Assembly (NCBI GenBank): GCA_026545765.1
Contig: CM048839.1
Location: forward strand, 17,298,566-17,362,565
Direction: 5' to 3'
Origin: Plantago major
Lineage: Eukaryota > Streptophyta > Magnoliopsida > Lamiales > Plantaginaceae
DNA: 64,000 nucleotides
This document shows, in pieces, positions 33,458-45,860 of the stretch. The stretch's first letter is position 1, and every line of letters starts with the position of its first letter. The notes under the pieces are model-generated. The model ran no database searches. It saw only the letters and a program-made list of their open reading frames with translations, and was not told the origin of the DNA. The position numbers and the translations under genes were made by a program.

Positions 33458-36400
33458 ATGGAGTCTTCTACAAAGTTTGATATAGAGAAATTTACGGAGA
33501 AAACCGATTTCGGTTTGTGGAAAGCAAAGATGGAAGCCTTGCTTGTTCATCAGGGATTAGATGCTGCATTGCTTGGAGATAGGGGATTTTCTGCAGATTT
33601 TGATGAGAAGGAAAAGTCCATGATCTTGGGAAAGGCTCGCAGCACAATCATTTTATCCCTGGGAGATAAAATCTTGAGAGAGGTAATCAAGATTAAAACT
33701 GCCAAGGAGATATGGGAGAAGCTTGAAGATATCTACAACTCCAAGACTTCTGCAAACAAACTTCACCTGAGAAAGAAGGTGTTTAATTTCAAGATCAATA
33801 CTGACAGATCTCTGTCAGAACAACTTGATGATTTCAACAAGATGTGCCAGGATCTTGAAAGTGTGGATATTGAAATTTTAGATGAAGACAAGGCATTAGT
33901 GATCCTGGGAGCTTTGCCCAAGTCTTATGAGCACTTTATTGATCCACTGGTCATTCATAAGAGTACTAAACTCACTTATGAAGATGTGGATGTTGCTCTC
34001 AGGAACAAGGATCTGCATAGGAGGCCTTCTACAGGTCATGACATCAATGCTGAGAGTCTGAACATTAGATCAAAATGGAACAACCAGATGCAGTTCAAGA
34101 ATAAACCAGTGAATTAAGCTGATACAAGGAAGCCTAATAAAGATAAGCAATCAAATGGTTATGATGCTGAAAAGAGAAAGTGTTTCTACTGTAAAAAGCC
34201 TGGACACTTGAAGAAGCAGTGTTTCAAATTCAAGAAAGACAGAGAGCTGGAAATATTCAAACAAATACAGCTCTAAACAATGCAGACATTGCAGAAGATG
34301 CACACTCCTATGGAGATGCTGAGGTATTGATTGCTTCTGAGCTTTGTTCAGTCTCTAATTCTAGTTCAAATCAATGTTGGGTACTTGATTCTGGATGTTC
34401 GTTTCATATGAGTCCTAATTTAGACTGGTTTATTAATTTCAAAGCAAAGAGAGGTGGATTAGTATTACTGGGAAATGATTATCCCTGCAGAATTGAAGGT
34501 TATGGTGATATTAAATTGAAAATGCATGATAATGCAGTAAGGATTTTATCTAATGTTAGATATATTCCAAAGTTGAAGAGGAATTTGATCTCTCTAGGCA
34601 TGCTTGATGAAGATGGTTTCAAATATCACTCAGAAAATGATATTCTTACAGTTGAAAAAGGTGGCAGGGCTGTTATGAAAGGTATTAAGAAGAATAGATT
34701 GTATTATCTCAAAGGTGATACAGTAACACACATGTCTGCAAATGTTACTACAGACAACTCTCAACTGTGGCATGCTAGAATGGCTCATCTAAGTGAGAAA
34801 GGATTGAAAGAATTAGCAAAGCAAAATCTACTGGGTGGAGATCAAAACTGCAATTCTGTGAAAACTGCATCATGGGAAAATCACACAAAACAGGTTTTGA
34901 TGCAGCTAAGCATGTTACTAAAGCCCCTCTTGATTATCTACACTCAGATCTATGGGGTCCAACCAATACTCAAACACTGAATGGTGGAAAATATTTTATG
35001 TCAATTATAGATGATTTTTCAAGAAAGGTTTGGCTTATTATTCTCAGAACTAAGGATGAAACCTTTATGAAATTCAGAGAATGGTCTATTGTTGTTGAAA
35101 ACCAGGTTGGGAGAAAGATTAAACACCTGAGAACTGATAATGGTCTGGAGTTCTTATCAGGTGAATTCAATGATTTCTGTAAAGAAAAAGGGATCACAAG
35201 ACATAGGACCATTCCTGGAACTCCACAACAAAATGGAGTGGCTGAAAGGTTTAACAAAACTGTGTTAGAAAGAGTGAGGTGTATGTTGATTAGTTATGGT
35301 TTAAGTAAGACTTTTTGGGGTGAGGCATCTACTACATCATGTTATTTAATCAACATGAGTCCCTCCTCTCCACTCAACAACAAGACACCTGAAGAGATCT
35401 GGACTGGTAAGCCACCTACATATTCACATATAAGAGTGTTTGGCTGTTTGGCTCTTGTACACATCAGACAAGATAAGCTTGATCCCACAGCAATTAAATG
35501 TGTATTTCTTGGATATCCACCTGGTGTGAAGGGATACAAATTATGGGATATTGCACAGAGAAAATGCATTACTAGCAGGGATGTGATATTCAATGAGAAT
35601 ATCATGCCATTTAAGAAGAATAGTCATGGTACTGAGCTTGAGGTGGAGCATCTCACAGGTGATCATGTCACTCCTACTACTGCAGATCACAGAGAAGAAC
35701 CTCCTATTAATACTGAAAGCACTGAACAACAAATGCCAGTACAAGATGTTCCTGAAACAGATCAAATGACAAGTGACTTCACAGATTCCACTGAAACCTT
35801 GTCATCATACCAGTTGGCCAAGGATAGAGCTCAGAGAGTGAATAAGCATGCACCTGATAGGTTTGGATATGGTAGAGTGGGAAAGTCCTATAATGTCTCT
35901 TATTCTCTATCAGTGGCTGAAGATATAAATTACTCAGAACCTGCTACTTACAATGAGGTTGTGAGCTGTTCTGAAAGTGACAAGTGGATTCTTGCAATTC
36001 AAGAAGAACTGTTGTCTTTAGAGAAGAATCACACTTGGGATATTGTTGAAATACCAAAGAAGAAGAAACTTGTTGGCTGCAAATGGATTTTCAAGAAGAA
36101 ACATGAGAATGGTGTGCAAAATTCAATCAGATACAAGGCTAAACTTGTTGCTAGGGGTTTCACTCAGCAAGAAGGTGTTGATTACACTGAAATATTCTCT
36201 CCAGTGGTCAAGCATGTCTCTATAAGGATTCTTCTTGCTATGGTCACTCACTGGAAGCTCCATCTTCAACAAATGGATGTGAAAACTGCATTCTTGCATG
36301 GAAAACTTGATGAACTTATATATATGAGAATACCTGAGGGTGTGCATGTTGAAGACAAGGAAAATAAAGCTTGCATTCTAAGGAAGTCTTTGTATGGTCT

Positions 36401-37500
36401 TCTAACAAAGTCCACGCCAATGGTATAGAAGATTTGATGATTTCATGAGTTCTATTCAATTCCAAAGAAGCATGTATGACAACTGCATTTATATGAAACA
36501 TATTACACTGCACAACTGCATATTCCTTCTTCTGTATGTTGATGGCATTCTCATAGCTGGGAAATCTATGAAAGAAATTAGTGATTTAAAGGTACAACTT
36601 AGCACTGAATTTGAAATGAAGGATTTGGGCTGTGCTAAGAGAATTTTAAGCATGGATATAGCAGTTTATGATGCAGATGGGAGTCTATTCTTGTCACAGG
36701 CTGGTTATCTGAGTAAGGTACTTGCAAGGTTCAATATGAATCTCTCTAAACCTGCAAGTGTACCTATAAATCCAGGTGTGAAATTATCTATGAGCCAGTG
36801 TCCCACTACTCAGTCTGAAATGATGGAAACGCATAATATACCTTATGCAAGTGCTGTAGGCAGTGTTATGTATGCAATGATATGTTGTAGGCCAGATTTG
36901 GCATTTGCTATGACCATGATTAGTAGGTATATGAGTAATCCTGGCCATGAGCACTGGAATGTAGTGAAAGGTGTATTCAGATACTTGAAGGGAACACTGC
37001 ACTATGGTTTGAAGTTTCAATCTACACAGGTTACTGACAGTCCACTGCAAGGTTTTGTTGATGCAGACTTTGCATCAAATGTTGATAATAGAAAGTTTGT
37101 ACCTGGATTTGTATTTACTCTATTTGGTACTGCTATATCTTGGAAATACACACAGCAGTCTATTGTAGCACTATCAACTACTGAAGCTGAATTTATAGCT
37201 GTTACAGAAGCCATCAAAGAAGCTATTTGGTTGAATGGTTTGTTGAATGAGTTGGGAATAACTTAGGAATGTGTTACAGTCTTGTGTGATAATCAGAGTG
37301 CAATTTAGCTTTCTAAACACCAACATTTCCATGAGAGAACCAAACATATAGATGTTAGGTTGTATTTTATCAGGGATATCATTGAAAGTGGGAAGATCAA
37401 GGTTGAGAAAGTTCACACTTCTCAGAATGCTGCAGACAGCTTTACTAAACCTCTACCTGCAGAAAAATTCAAACATGTGCAGATCTTATCAATGTGAGAA
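33458..37500 (+). pseudogene. copia gag-pol region (fossil)
   Basis: Parts recognised: gag from 33458 (start MESSTKFDIEKF) with a CCHC zinc knuckle near 34180-34225; protease around 34370-34420; integrase about 34900-35500; reverse transcriptase about 35950-36900; RNase H about 37040-37490. The region is broken and is treated here as a fossil. Confidence 0.9.
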
Positions 37501-37641
37501 GCCTTGATTCTCACATAAATTGAGTTCTGTCTGACTTCGGCATGTTCTAGCCTTCAAGGGAACCTAAAGGTTGTTGTTCTACCTTCAATCTGAACAAGAA
37601 AAGGGGAAGTATACCATGATTCTTTGAGCTAAGGTGGAGAT

Positions 37642-38162
37642 TGTAAGATTTAGCTCAAATAAGCAATGGACGGCTGTGATCAAATCTGGGCAGATCAACG
37701 GTTTGGATGGCTTGGGCAGTTACTAGCCATTATATGTTATAACAACCTGCAGAAACAGGAAACAGGGGAGAAGAGAGCGCGGAAGCTTCCAGATCCAAAT
37801 TCCAAGTCGATGTTGCGGATTACTATAAATTGATTGTTGCCAATCATTGTAGACAGTTAGATTAACACAATTCTATCACAAATTTCCATTCTTGTAACCG
37901 TTTCTTTATCCCAATAGCTTGAGATAGTTGATAGGTTACTGTTCATAGTTTACGCTTGATCTTGATCGATTTTGGTTGATTCAAGCTGTAATTGTAAACG
38001 ATTGAAGCTAATAAAGAATTGTGGTTGTTTTCCCGTGGATGTAGGATTGATTCTCAACCGAACCACGTTAAATCTCTTGTTGATTTATTCGTTGATTGGT
38101 TGATTGTGTTGTTTCGGTTTTGGTGTGAACAAAGAGTCGATTGATCTTGTTTAAACTCAACA
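37642..38162 (+). repeat. 3' LTR of the copia element
   Basis: 521 bp, about 97-98% like the 5' LTR by eye. Starts TGTAAGATTTAGC. Confidence 0.95.
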
Positions 38163-38333
38163 AGAACTTTACATGGTATCATCATCAACGGATTATTGAC
38201 TCGATTCTTTCCGCAACTCTGAAATTCTTAAGTTCACTTTATATACATACCATTGAGTATTGATCTATACGCAGAGAAAATAAAGAAACAGTAATGATAT
38301 ACTAATGTTCCACGTCTGTCCTGGAAATATCGC

Positions 38334-39403
38334 CTAAAGTGGTATTGGTACCACACGAAGGGGATTAGCCTTCTGCATTGTGAATCCAAATGTCTCCGCC
38401 ATGTCCAATTCCTTGGGAAAAATACCACCTTCAATCTTCCAGTCGAACGAATTCAGAAGCGATCCCAACAGCGATGGCACCAGTCTAACAGCAAGAATCA
38501 AACCAGGGCAAATTCGTCGTCCTGCCCCAAACGGAATCAGCTCAAAATCCCTTCCCTTAAAATCGATATCCAAATTTAAGAATCTCTCAGGTTTGAATTC
38601 CAATGGTTCCTCCCATAACGCAGCATCTCTGCTGATTACCCATATGTTCACCAACACCTGTGAGTTTTTGGGCACTTTGTAGCCGCAGAGATCTATGTCC
38701 TGATCCACTCGACGAGGAAGTAAGAACGGTGCTGCGGGATGGAGTCTGAGAGTCTCTTTCACAATGCATTGCAGATAAGGGAGTTGTGTTATGTCAGCTT
38801 CGTTTATCATCTTACCTTTGCCAATGACTTCCTCAAGCTCGGCTTTTACTTTTTTTCATGATCTTAGGATTTGGCAGCACTTCTGCCATCGCCCATTCAA
38901 CTGTCGTTGATGTCGTATCTGACCCAGCAATGAACAGTGCCTGTGATAGATAAAATTATTCAGTCTGTCAGAGAATAAATACAAATGAATTAGTTACAAA
39001 ACTCTCTACAAGTTAGAGCTTGTAGATAAGATGGAATTACTGTATTTCATAGTGAAAAGGAAAGTATGGGTTAACGAGGACTAACAAAGCACAAGTGTTC
39101 GACAAGAGTCCTATCAATTTCTTCGGGATTCTCTTGGATAGTTGTCAGAAGTACATCATTGTTCGCAACACCATGGCTCTTCCGTTCCGTTGCTCCTCCA
39201 ATCTTTCATCAATCATCAAGTTACCGATAATCTCAAAAAGGTTGTCAGCATGTTTTTTTTTTTAGGATCGAATTTCTTGAGAATGGGGAAAAAATCTGAT
39301 AAATTAGGCTTACCTGCTTCCACCAAGATTCCTTGAACTCTGTCGCAGAATCTGAAAAGAAATCCGCCAAATCTCTTGAGAAAATAGTATTAGACAGACA
39401 ACA
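38334..39403 (-). pseudogene. CYP76-like P450 pseudogene, 5' truncated
   Basis: The second closest copy of the intact P450. The second exon (38334 to about 38940) keeps KETLRLHPAAPFLLPRRVD, EFKPERFLN and the heme loop PFGAGRRICPG with its cysteine, ending VVPIPL. An extra A in a run near 38849-38856 shifts the frame after the PNPKI segment. The first exon survives only from about 39084 to 39403, with further frame damage (for example the A/T run at 39250-39263), and stops abruptly where unrelated sequence begins. An intron of about 140 bp (38941-39083) is still visible. It cannot make a working enzyme. Confidence 0.9.
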
Positions 39404-39859
39404 TGTTCCTCTTTTGCGCTCCTCTTCCCCAAACTTTCAGCGATCTCTCTTTTTCTTCTTCTTCTTCTACGCTGCCCTCTTCCCTTTCTTCTCCAGCAAC
39501 AGCAACAAGACGACCATCCCGCAACGACCTGCCCTCCAATTTTCCGCATATTACCCACAACTTCCCAATTTCTTCTCTCACGCTTCTTAATCCATTAACT
39601 TTCTTATCAATCAACCCATTCCTCACATCACCATTTTCGAACCTCTACCACAATTAAACTTTATCAGACCCCAAAGATGTAAAATTGAATTGAAGAATGA
39701 AAACCTACTCGCGTATAAATTCGACTTTGCTTCTGCTGCTCCGTTTTGCGAGAGACTCCTATCGAAAGTCCCCTTCAAATGTACAATTATACTTTTTTTC
39801 TCGACTTGGCTTCAGATGGTTTTTCACATATCTTTTGACCCGGATTCATTAAAAACGGA

Positions 39860-40680
39860 TAAAGTAAAAACTAGACAATATAATGTAAAAACTATACAAT
39901 ATAATGTAAATTTAATATCATGTAAAAACTAGAAAATTCCTTTCATAAACTAGACAATATAATGTAAAAACTAGACAATATAAACAATTATGTTACACTG
40001 AGTGAGTAAATTTCTGGACAAATAATAAAACTAGACAATTCAGTTACAAAACTAGACAATATGTTGTAAAAACTAGACACTAATTTTTCTTTGATTGCTT
40101 TAGTTTCTTTAGAGCATTTTTCTTCAAATCATCCAATCCACCCTCTTCAAAATCATCATTAGCGGCAGGTCTCTTAGATCTTTGAGAAACTTTTTCATCA
40201 GCAAATTTCTTTGCTTCTAGCTTTTTCAACTTACATAAAAACTAGACAATACATACTAAAAACTAGACAGTTCAACACAACTGCACAACAGAAAGATATA
40301 ACATGAAAAACTAAATCATTTGTGCTAAAAGCTAAAACATAAGGTATTTACATAAGAACTAGACAATATATGTTAAAAATTGGACAATTTCACACAAAAA
40401 GTTGTAAAACATTAAAAAGTAGACAATATATGTTAAAAACTAAACAATTTCACACAAAACATTTAGAAAATTCAAACAAACAACAAATCCCCACCGAAAA
40501 CATATACAGTGTACACAACCAAATAGCAAATCTAAAAATCATAAAAAATAGATGATTACATGTTAAAAAACTAGACAATACATACTAAAACCTAGACAAC
40601 TGCACAACAAAAAAACTAAACCAGCAACAACGAACAACATAGACAATTTATACTAAAACATAGACCATTTATACAAACAC
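39860..40680. repeat. Degenerate AAAACTAGACAATA repeat array
   Basis: More than 20 copies of AAAACTAGACAAT(A/T) with variants (AAAATTGGACAATT, AAAGTAGACAATAT), spaced about 15-40 bp in constant orientation. The array is interrupted by the coding-like piece at 40080-40230. Confidence 0.75.
40080..40230 (-). pseudogene. Possible terminal exon of an unknown gene
   Basis: Minus-strand reading LKKLEAKKFADEKVSQRSKR then PAANDDFEEGGLDDLKKNA and KKLKQSKKN before a stop, preceded by a good acceptor (TTATGTAAG). Charged, probably helical. I do not know the family. No matching upstream exon was found nearby. Confidence 0.35.
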
Positions 40681-41859
40681 CGATGATATTCGTAAGTCTA
40701 TCTGTAAGTGTAAGATGCAGCTCCACACAATCTTCATTACTAGCACTCATCAATCATCAAAATCATGTTTCTATCATCAGTACTATACTAAAGCAACTCC
40801 TAGATAAGAAATCGACATCTCTTTCAACAATTTAATACATAGAATAACAAAAGTATTTCAATTCACTCAACAATTTTAATCACCTAACTAGCCTATACAC
40901 AAACACACCTATCAACATGGATCGTTCAGTCTGCTATTTAAGCCACACCTATCAACAAAAGTATTCCACCACACATCGGTCACCAACATACATTCAAAAC
41001 TGAATTCCCCCATTAACACAGTGCACATAGATTGAAAACTACAGAAAAATAAACTAATTAAGAGCATAAGTGTATACCTCTAGATGTTGTGGCTGCAAAC
41101 TCTTAACGATTTGCTAACTCTTCGAAAATTCTTCGCGGTCTGCGCTAGATGTTGTGGATGCGGCTTCAGTCTCAGCCATTACACTATCTCAAATACATTC
41201 ACAATTTCATCAATCAGAACGATCCTCTTCGTCTCCACAAAAAATTTCACGAAATTCGCCACTCGCGGCTACAGATTCGACACTTTCGCGATCTCATCCA
41301 CGATCTCGTGCTTTGTCTCTTTAGAAATCATCGAATTGGTGAATAATTTCAGCAAATGTTCGTGGAGAGAGATTCTCGAGCTTCTCAACGTCGGCGGAGA
41401 GAAAACTGAATTTGATATGCTGGAGAGAAAACTGAAACATATAGCTATGGATCTGCTAGAGAAAAAACTGAATTTGATCTGGTTTTTTACTTCTGCCATG
41501 TATGATTTTAGAGAGAGAAATTGAAGCTTAGGGTTTGGTGGCTAGAAGAAACGAAAAGAGTGAAGAAGGGAGATAAATGAAACAAAAAGGGAAAAAACCT
41601 AGAAAAAAATTCTTTTATAGTGAATCTGAATCATAAAACTGCTCGACCCGCCACCATAATCCAAAGATCCAACCCGCGAACAAGATCCGCGAAATAAAAA
41701 CGGATAGATGTTAAATATAGGTAATTTTTCTTAAAAACTAGGAGGACTCTTGTACTCTCCAAATGCACATGGACTTTTATAAGACTAAGTAGTGGAAGAA
41801 AAGTGCAGAAAGAACATCGTAGATTGGGATGGTGAAAGAAATAAAAACGTATCTTACTT

Positions 41860-42490
41860 GCAAATTCAAATCAAGGTCAAGATTCTAATTCGATTGTTCT
41901 TATGTTCTACAACATCTATCGAAGGATTAGTTACTCATAGCACAAGTAATAGCATACATGCTGACAATCACAATCGAATTAAGCATGACAGAAGAGATCA
42001 TAAGCATAAACCAAAACAATCAAGCACAAGAGAAGAAATTGTGAAAGAAAGAATGGTTGATTGATAATCTAATGATTACAAGTGAAATTAATGATCAACT
42101 AGAGCAAGAAAACCAAAACTAGGGTTTGTTCTTGCTTGAGAGTGAAAAATAACGTAGGAAGAAGTCTCTCGAAAAAATGTCTCGATTGATAACTTAAAAG
42201 CAGAGACTTCTGTTAAAAGCGTCGTGGGACGCGTCCTAGGACGCGTCTTGCGGGCTGTGCATCTTGGGACGCGTATTGACAGGAGTTGGGACGCGTCCTG
42301 GCTCCTTTTCATAAAAAAAACGCCAAGTTCATGCTAAAGCTCCAAAAAGTACCTAAATAAGTCACAACCTGCACAACACCATTAAAACGCAAAACACATA
42401 AAAACGCACAAGAAACACTAAAAATGCAAATAAAGACCAACAAAAGACGGTAAAAAGAACGAGATGAGACACTAAAATATAGGCTCATCA
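41860..42490 (-). mobile_element. LTR-retrotransposon remnant (solo-LTR-like)
   Basis: On the minus strand the segment begins TGATGAGCCTATATTTTAG, a common start of plant LTRs, and runs through a region with repeated GGACGCG words (42215-42300) to an AT-rich end near 41860. No internal genes. The far end and target duplication were not found, so the family is uncertain. Confidence 0.35.
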
Positions 42491-43457
42491 ACGATTAAAT
42501 CTGGACCATGGATGTGTGTTAAGCTTTTTCAAGAATCTTCGTAAAAACCCCAATTTCAGTAATCTATTCTCGAATCTTCAAAACCATTCTGAATCAATCA
42601 TCTGACAATCGATTGATCTCACTGCTTTACATTTTCAAAGAATGTTTTGGTTACACTGAATTGGTATTTTCTTTGGACAAATAATTGTGACAGCATATGA
42701 ACAATAGGTCTGATTCGTTTTCGATTTCTTTGAAATGCTATCGCATCTATTTCTTTTCTCTCTTGATTAAAAACCTGTTTTTAGTTTACTTTGTTTAATT
42801 ACTATCAATCCTACAAAATCAACTTTACAAACTGTTACTGCAAACTCTTACGTTTGATACTTGAAAACGTCATAGTTGCCTAGTTAGCTCATTAAGAATG
42901 ATTCCGTAGTTAAAGTTTGTTACAACAACTGCTTTAGTTACTTTGTTGATTTTAAGAAGCACTCTCTCTGTTCCATGAATAACTTCATAACTTTCATTTT
43001 TTGGTGTTTCGTTAGAAACTTCCTAACCTATAAATGGAAAATTTTTATCCCACTACCTAATTCTTTATTATATCTCTTTCCTACTTTATCATCATTTTAT
43101 TCAATCTTTCTCTTACTTTATCACCCACTTACAAGTTTACCAACATAATACCCCACACAAACTAATATTTTATTAATTTTTCTTAATAATAGAGAAAGTA
43201 AAGAGCCAGGAAGCTCTTATTGGAGCAGAGGTAATACTAATTTGAGCACATCAATCGTACGTGATTGGATGGATGAGATCTAAAGTACGATAATATCTGA
43301 TGTTAGTTCCAGTATAACTTTATTTGATAGTAGAATATCCCTTAATGGATTATCTCGTAAAGATACAATCTGATGCAGTACAACTCCACACGCTCTTTGT
43401 ACAAACTTGTAATGCACAAAAAGGCCAATAAGTGGGGGCATTCACCCATAAATTTTA
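42491..43457. other. Spacer with MITE scraps
   Basis: No gene. Around 42960-43130 there is half of a Stowaway-like MITE (ACTCTCTCTGTTCCATGAA ... CTTTCCTACTTTATC). Confidence 0.35.
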
Positions 43458-43639
43458 CTTCCCCCCGTCCCACAACAAATGACATATATTTCATTTATAT
43501 TTGTTCCACAACAAATGTTACATTTCATTTTTTGGCAACATTTACAAACCATGTGCATTTTGTTTCCACCATCATTTACACTGTACATTAATCTCCGTGT
43601 CCAAAAGAAAATGTATGATTTGTTCTGAGATGGATGGAG
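43458..43639. mobile_element. Stowaway-like MITE, 182 bp (first of a pair)
   Basis: The left end CTTCCCCCCGTCCCACAAC and the right end GATGGATGGAG before TA resemble mariner-type MITE termini. The interior is shared with the next element. Confidence 0.65.
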
Positions 43640-43691
43640 TAAATTTTTTATATGCAATATTTTCGATGATTCTATGTTTCGCTCTCACATA

Positions 43692-43877
43692 CTCCCTCCA
43701 CCCCACAACAAATGTCACATACTCCATTTATATCTGTCCTACTACAAATGTTACATTTCCATTTTTAACAACATTTACAAGCCATTTACAACCCATGTGC
43801 ATTTGTCCCCCAATATTTACACTGCACATTAATCTCCGTGTCCAAAAGCAAATGACATTTGTTCTAGGACGGAGGAA
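43692..43877. mobile_element. Stowaway-like MITE, ~186 bp (second of a pair)
   Basis: Left end CTCCCTCCACCCCACAAC after TA; right end TAGGACGGAGG. It shares ACAAATGTTACATTTC and ATTAATCTCCGTGTCCAAAA with the first copy, so both belong to one subfamily only about 50 bp apart. Confidence 0.7.
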
Positions 43878-43920
43878 ACAGTTAATATGCCAATATATAT
43901 AACTTCGCCCAAGATTGAAA

Positions 43921-44398
43921 TAGGCCTGCAAACGAGCCGAGCCGAGCTATGCTCGAGCTCGGCTCGTTTATCATTTTTGTGCTCGAGCTCGATCGAGTTG
44001 CAAAATTTGAGCTCGAGCTCGAAATAATTTGTTCGACTCGAGCTCGGCTCGCGAGCTCGATTTTTTTTTCAAATCGAACCTTCAAAGCTCGAAAGCTCGG
44101 CTCGTGAGCTCGAAAACTTACAAAGCTCGAAATAAGCTCGGCTCGAAAGCTCGAAAATTTCCAAAAATGAAGTAGGGTTTTGTTTTAATTTTTAAATATA
44201 TATTATATATTATATAATTAATAATAACTATAACCGAGCTACTCGACAAGCTTTCGAGCCGAGCTTTACAAAGTTCGAGCTCGGCTCGAAAACTCAATCG
44301 AGCTACAAAAAAAGCTCGAGTTCGAGCTCGAGCAACCGAGCTTTTATCGAGCTCAAGCTCAAGCTGCTCGATAAAAGCTCGGTTCGCTTGCAACCCTA
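43921..44398. mobile_element. hAT-like MITE built of AGCTCG words, 478 bp
   Basis: A perfect 8-bp target duplication GATTGAAA flanks it (43913-43920, 44399-44406). The inverted ends are TAGGCCTGCAAACGAGCCGA and, read backwards, TAGGGTTGCAAGCGAACCGA. The interior is dominated by AGCTCG/CGAGCT. The termini resemble those of the 20190-20850 element. Related scraps occur at 44485-44640. Confidence 0.85.
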
Positions 44399-44945
44399 GA
44401 TTGAAATTATGGTATCTGGCCATGTGAATAAAAGAATGGCTGTGAAGTGATTTGCAACATGCATCAGTCTCTCCGAACGAGTTCATTTTTTTTCGAGCTT
44501 TCGTGTCGAGCTAAATTCGAACTTTATTAGTTTTTCAACTCGTGAGCCAGGCTAAGTTTGAGCTTCAGAAGCTTAATTAAAAAAAAAGCTCGCTAGCCGA
44601 ACCTTGATGAAATTTCTTTCGAGCTCGAGCTCCTCGGAAATTTCATCTTACAATCTTTGCACTGTAGTCCTCGTACTCAAAAACCATAGCTTCACTAAAT
44701 TGAGAGATTCTAGTCAATTTTTTCTCAACTCAAATGTCACACTGTTCCTACACTTCCAAGTTCAAATCCAAAAAAATGTAAAATGTCTGCAACTGATTGG
44801 GTCAATAACCAGAGATTATTTATGATGGCGGATTTAATGTGTACAATTATTATTTTTTTGGTAATGATGTGTGCAGTTATTGTTGATGGTAAAAGTTTAA
44901 TTATTGAATTTGTTCCCAAGTCAATACGACAAATATAGGAATTAG

Positions 44946-45167
44946 TATTCATTTGGTTTGAAGGAAAATAAAAAAAAATAGAAAAAAATATTATTTTTCA
45001 CCATTTGATAGTTATCAGAAATCCTGAAAAATGCATCAAAATCATACAAAATACATCTATCTCTACAAAATAAGGAAAGTTATTTTTCCCTCACATTTTA
45101 CAGAAAAATCTTATTTTCCCCTATTTTCTTTTCTTTTCTTCCAATTTCCCTCAAACCAAATAAAGCC
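44946..45167. mobile_element. MITE with TTTGGTTTGA-type termini, ~222 bp
   Basis: The left end TTCATTTGGTTTGAAGGAAA and right end read backwards CTTTATTTGGTTTGAGGGAA are inverted repeats around an AT-rich core. Target duplication not resolved. Confidence 0.6.
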
Positions 45168-45389
45168 TAAATGAAAATAGTTGTGAAAGTTGAATCGATA
45201 TGTCGTTATTTCAATAATAGTGTGCGATTATTAGATGATAGAATGATTGGTTCTGGACCCACGAGGCTACAACATCATTTGATATTGCTAAATTGTTTTT
45301 TGAGCAAAATAGATTTTGTCAACTGCTCAGATGGTGAAATACTAGTTGATAATCCCTCCAGAGCATCTTCCTTCAATTCTGTTCGTTAG

Positions 45390-45860
45390 ATGCAGGCCGT
45401 CATCATACGCGCCCATCCGAGCTGGGCGCCGGTGTGCAGCAGCCCACTTGGCTTTTATTTTTTTTAATTTTTTTTTGTTTTGTCCCCTCTTTAAATGTCC
45501 ATATCTTGAAAAATAAATAAAAATCACCAACGGCTTTATTTTTTCAATATCTATAAATAGAGACCATTCTTGACTATATTTGAATTATTTTTCCGAGATC
45601 TTTAAAAATCACCAACGGCTATATTTGAATCTTAATAAATTGTAAAACGAGTTATATAAATGCAATTTCATTAATTTCAACTTCTAAACACTCTTGTAAT
45701 ATGGTAAACATGTAAAATAAAATATAAAAAAAAATCAAAAAAAATTTTAATTCCATGACGTTGCGATGATGCATCACCAATGCAGCAAAATCTCGTTACG
45801 AATTCCGTCATCAGCCGATGACGCGTCATCGAGCCGTCACCATTGCGGGTGGTCTTAATT
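45390..45860 (-). mobile_element. Non-autonomous PIF/Harbinger-like element (tentative)
   Basis: Contains GGTCTCTATTTATAGAT, an AACGGCT...-rich stretch repeated twice and GC-rich ends (GCCGTCATCATACGCGC; GCCGTCACCATTGCGGG). A second copy, cut by the window edge, lies in reverse orientation at about 63650-64000. The family assignment rests on general appearance only. Confidence 0.4.

Larger units (their letters stand above)
32886..38162 (+). mobile_element. Ty1/copia LTR retrotransposon fossil, 5277 bp
   Basis: Both LTRs are present (32886-33406 and 37642-38162, 521 bp each) with a 5-bp target duplication AGAAC on either side (32881-32885, 38163-38167). A primer-binding region TGGCGCCGTCTGTGGG follows the 5' LTR and a purine-rich AAGGTGGAGA precedes the 3' LTR. 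The order gag, protease, integrase, reverse transcriptase, RNase H is that of copia elements. By hand the LTRs differ at about a dozen positions (about 2.4%), suggesting insertion about one to two million years ago at usual plant rates. The coding region is broken in about four places. Confidence 0.95.
39404..41790. mobile_element. Unclassified repeat-rich block that replaced the P450 5' half
   Basis: Begins at the point where P450 homology stops. Contains a Ser/Pro-rich plus-strand frame (39403-39657), a long array of AAAACTAGACAAT repeats (39860-40680), a possible minus-strand terminal exon (40080-40230) and a leader-like, TCTC-rich minus-strand region near 41400-41530. No terminal repeats could be fixed. 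It could be a non-autonomous transposon carrying gene fragments. Confidence 0.4.

Noticed and set aside
39860-40680. CRISPR-like array
   Set aside because: Repeats are short, degenerate and unevenly spaced in a plant nuclear sequence; no cas genes.
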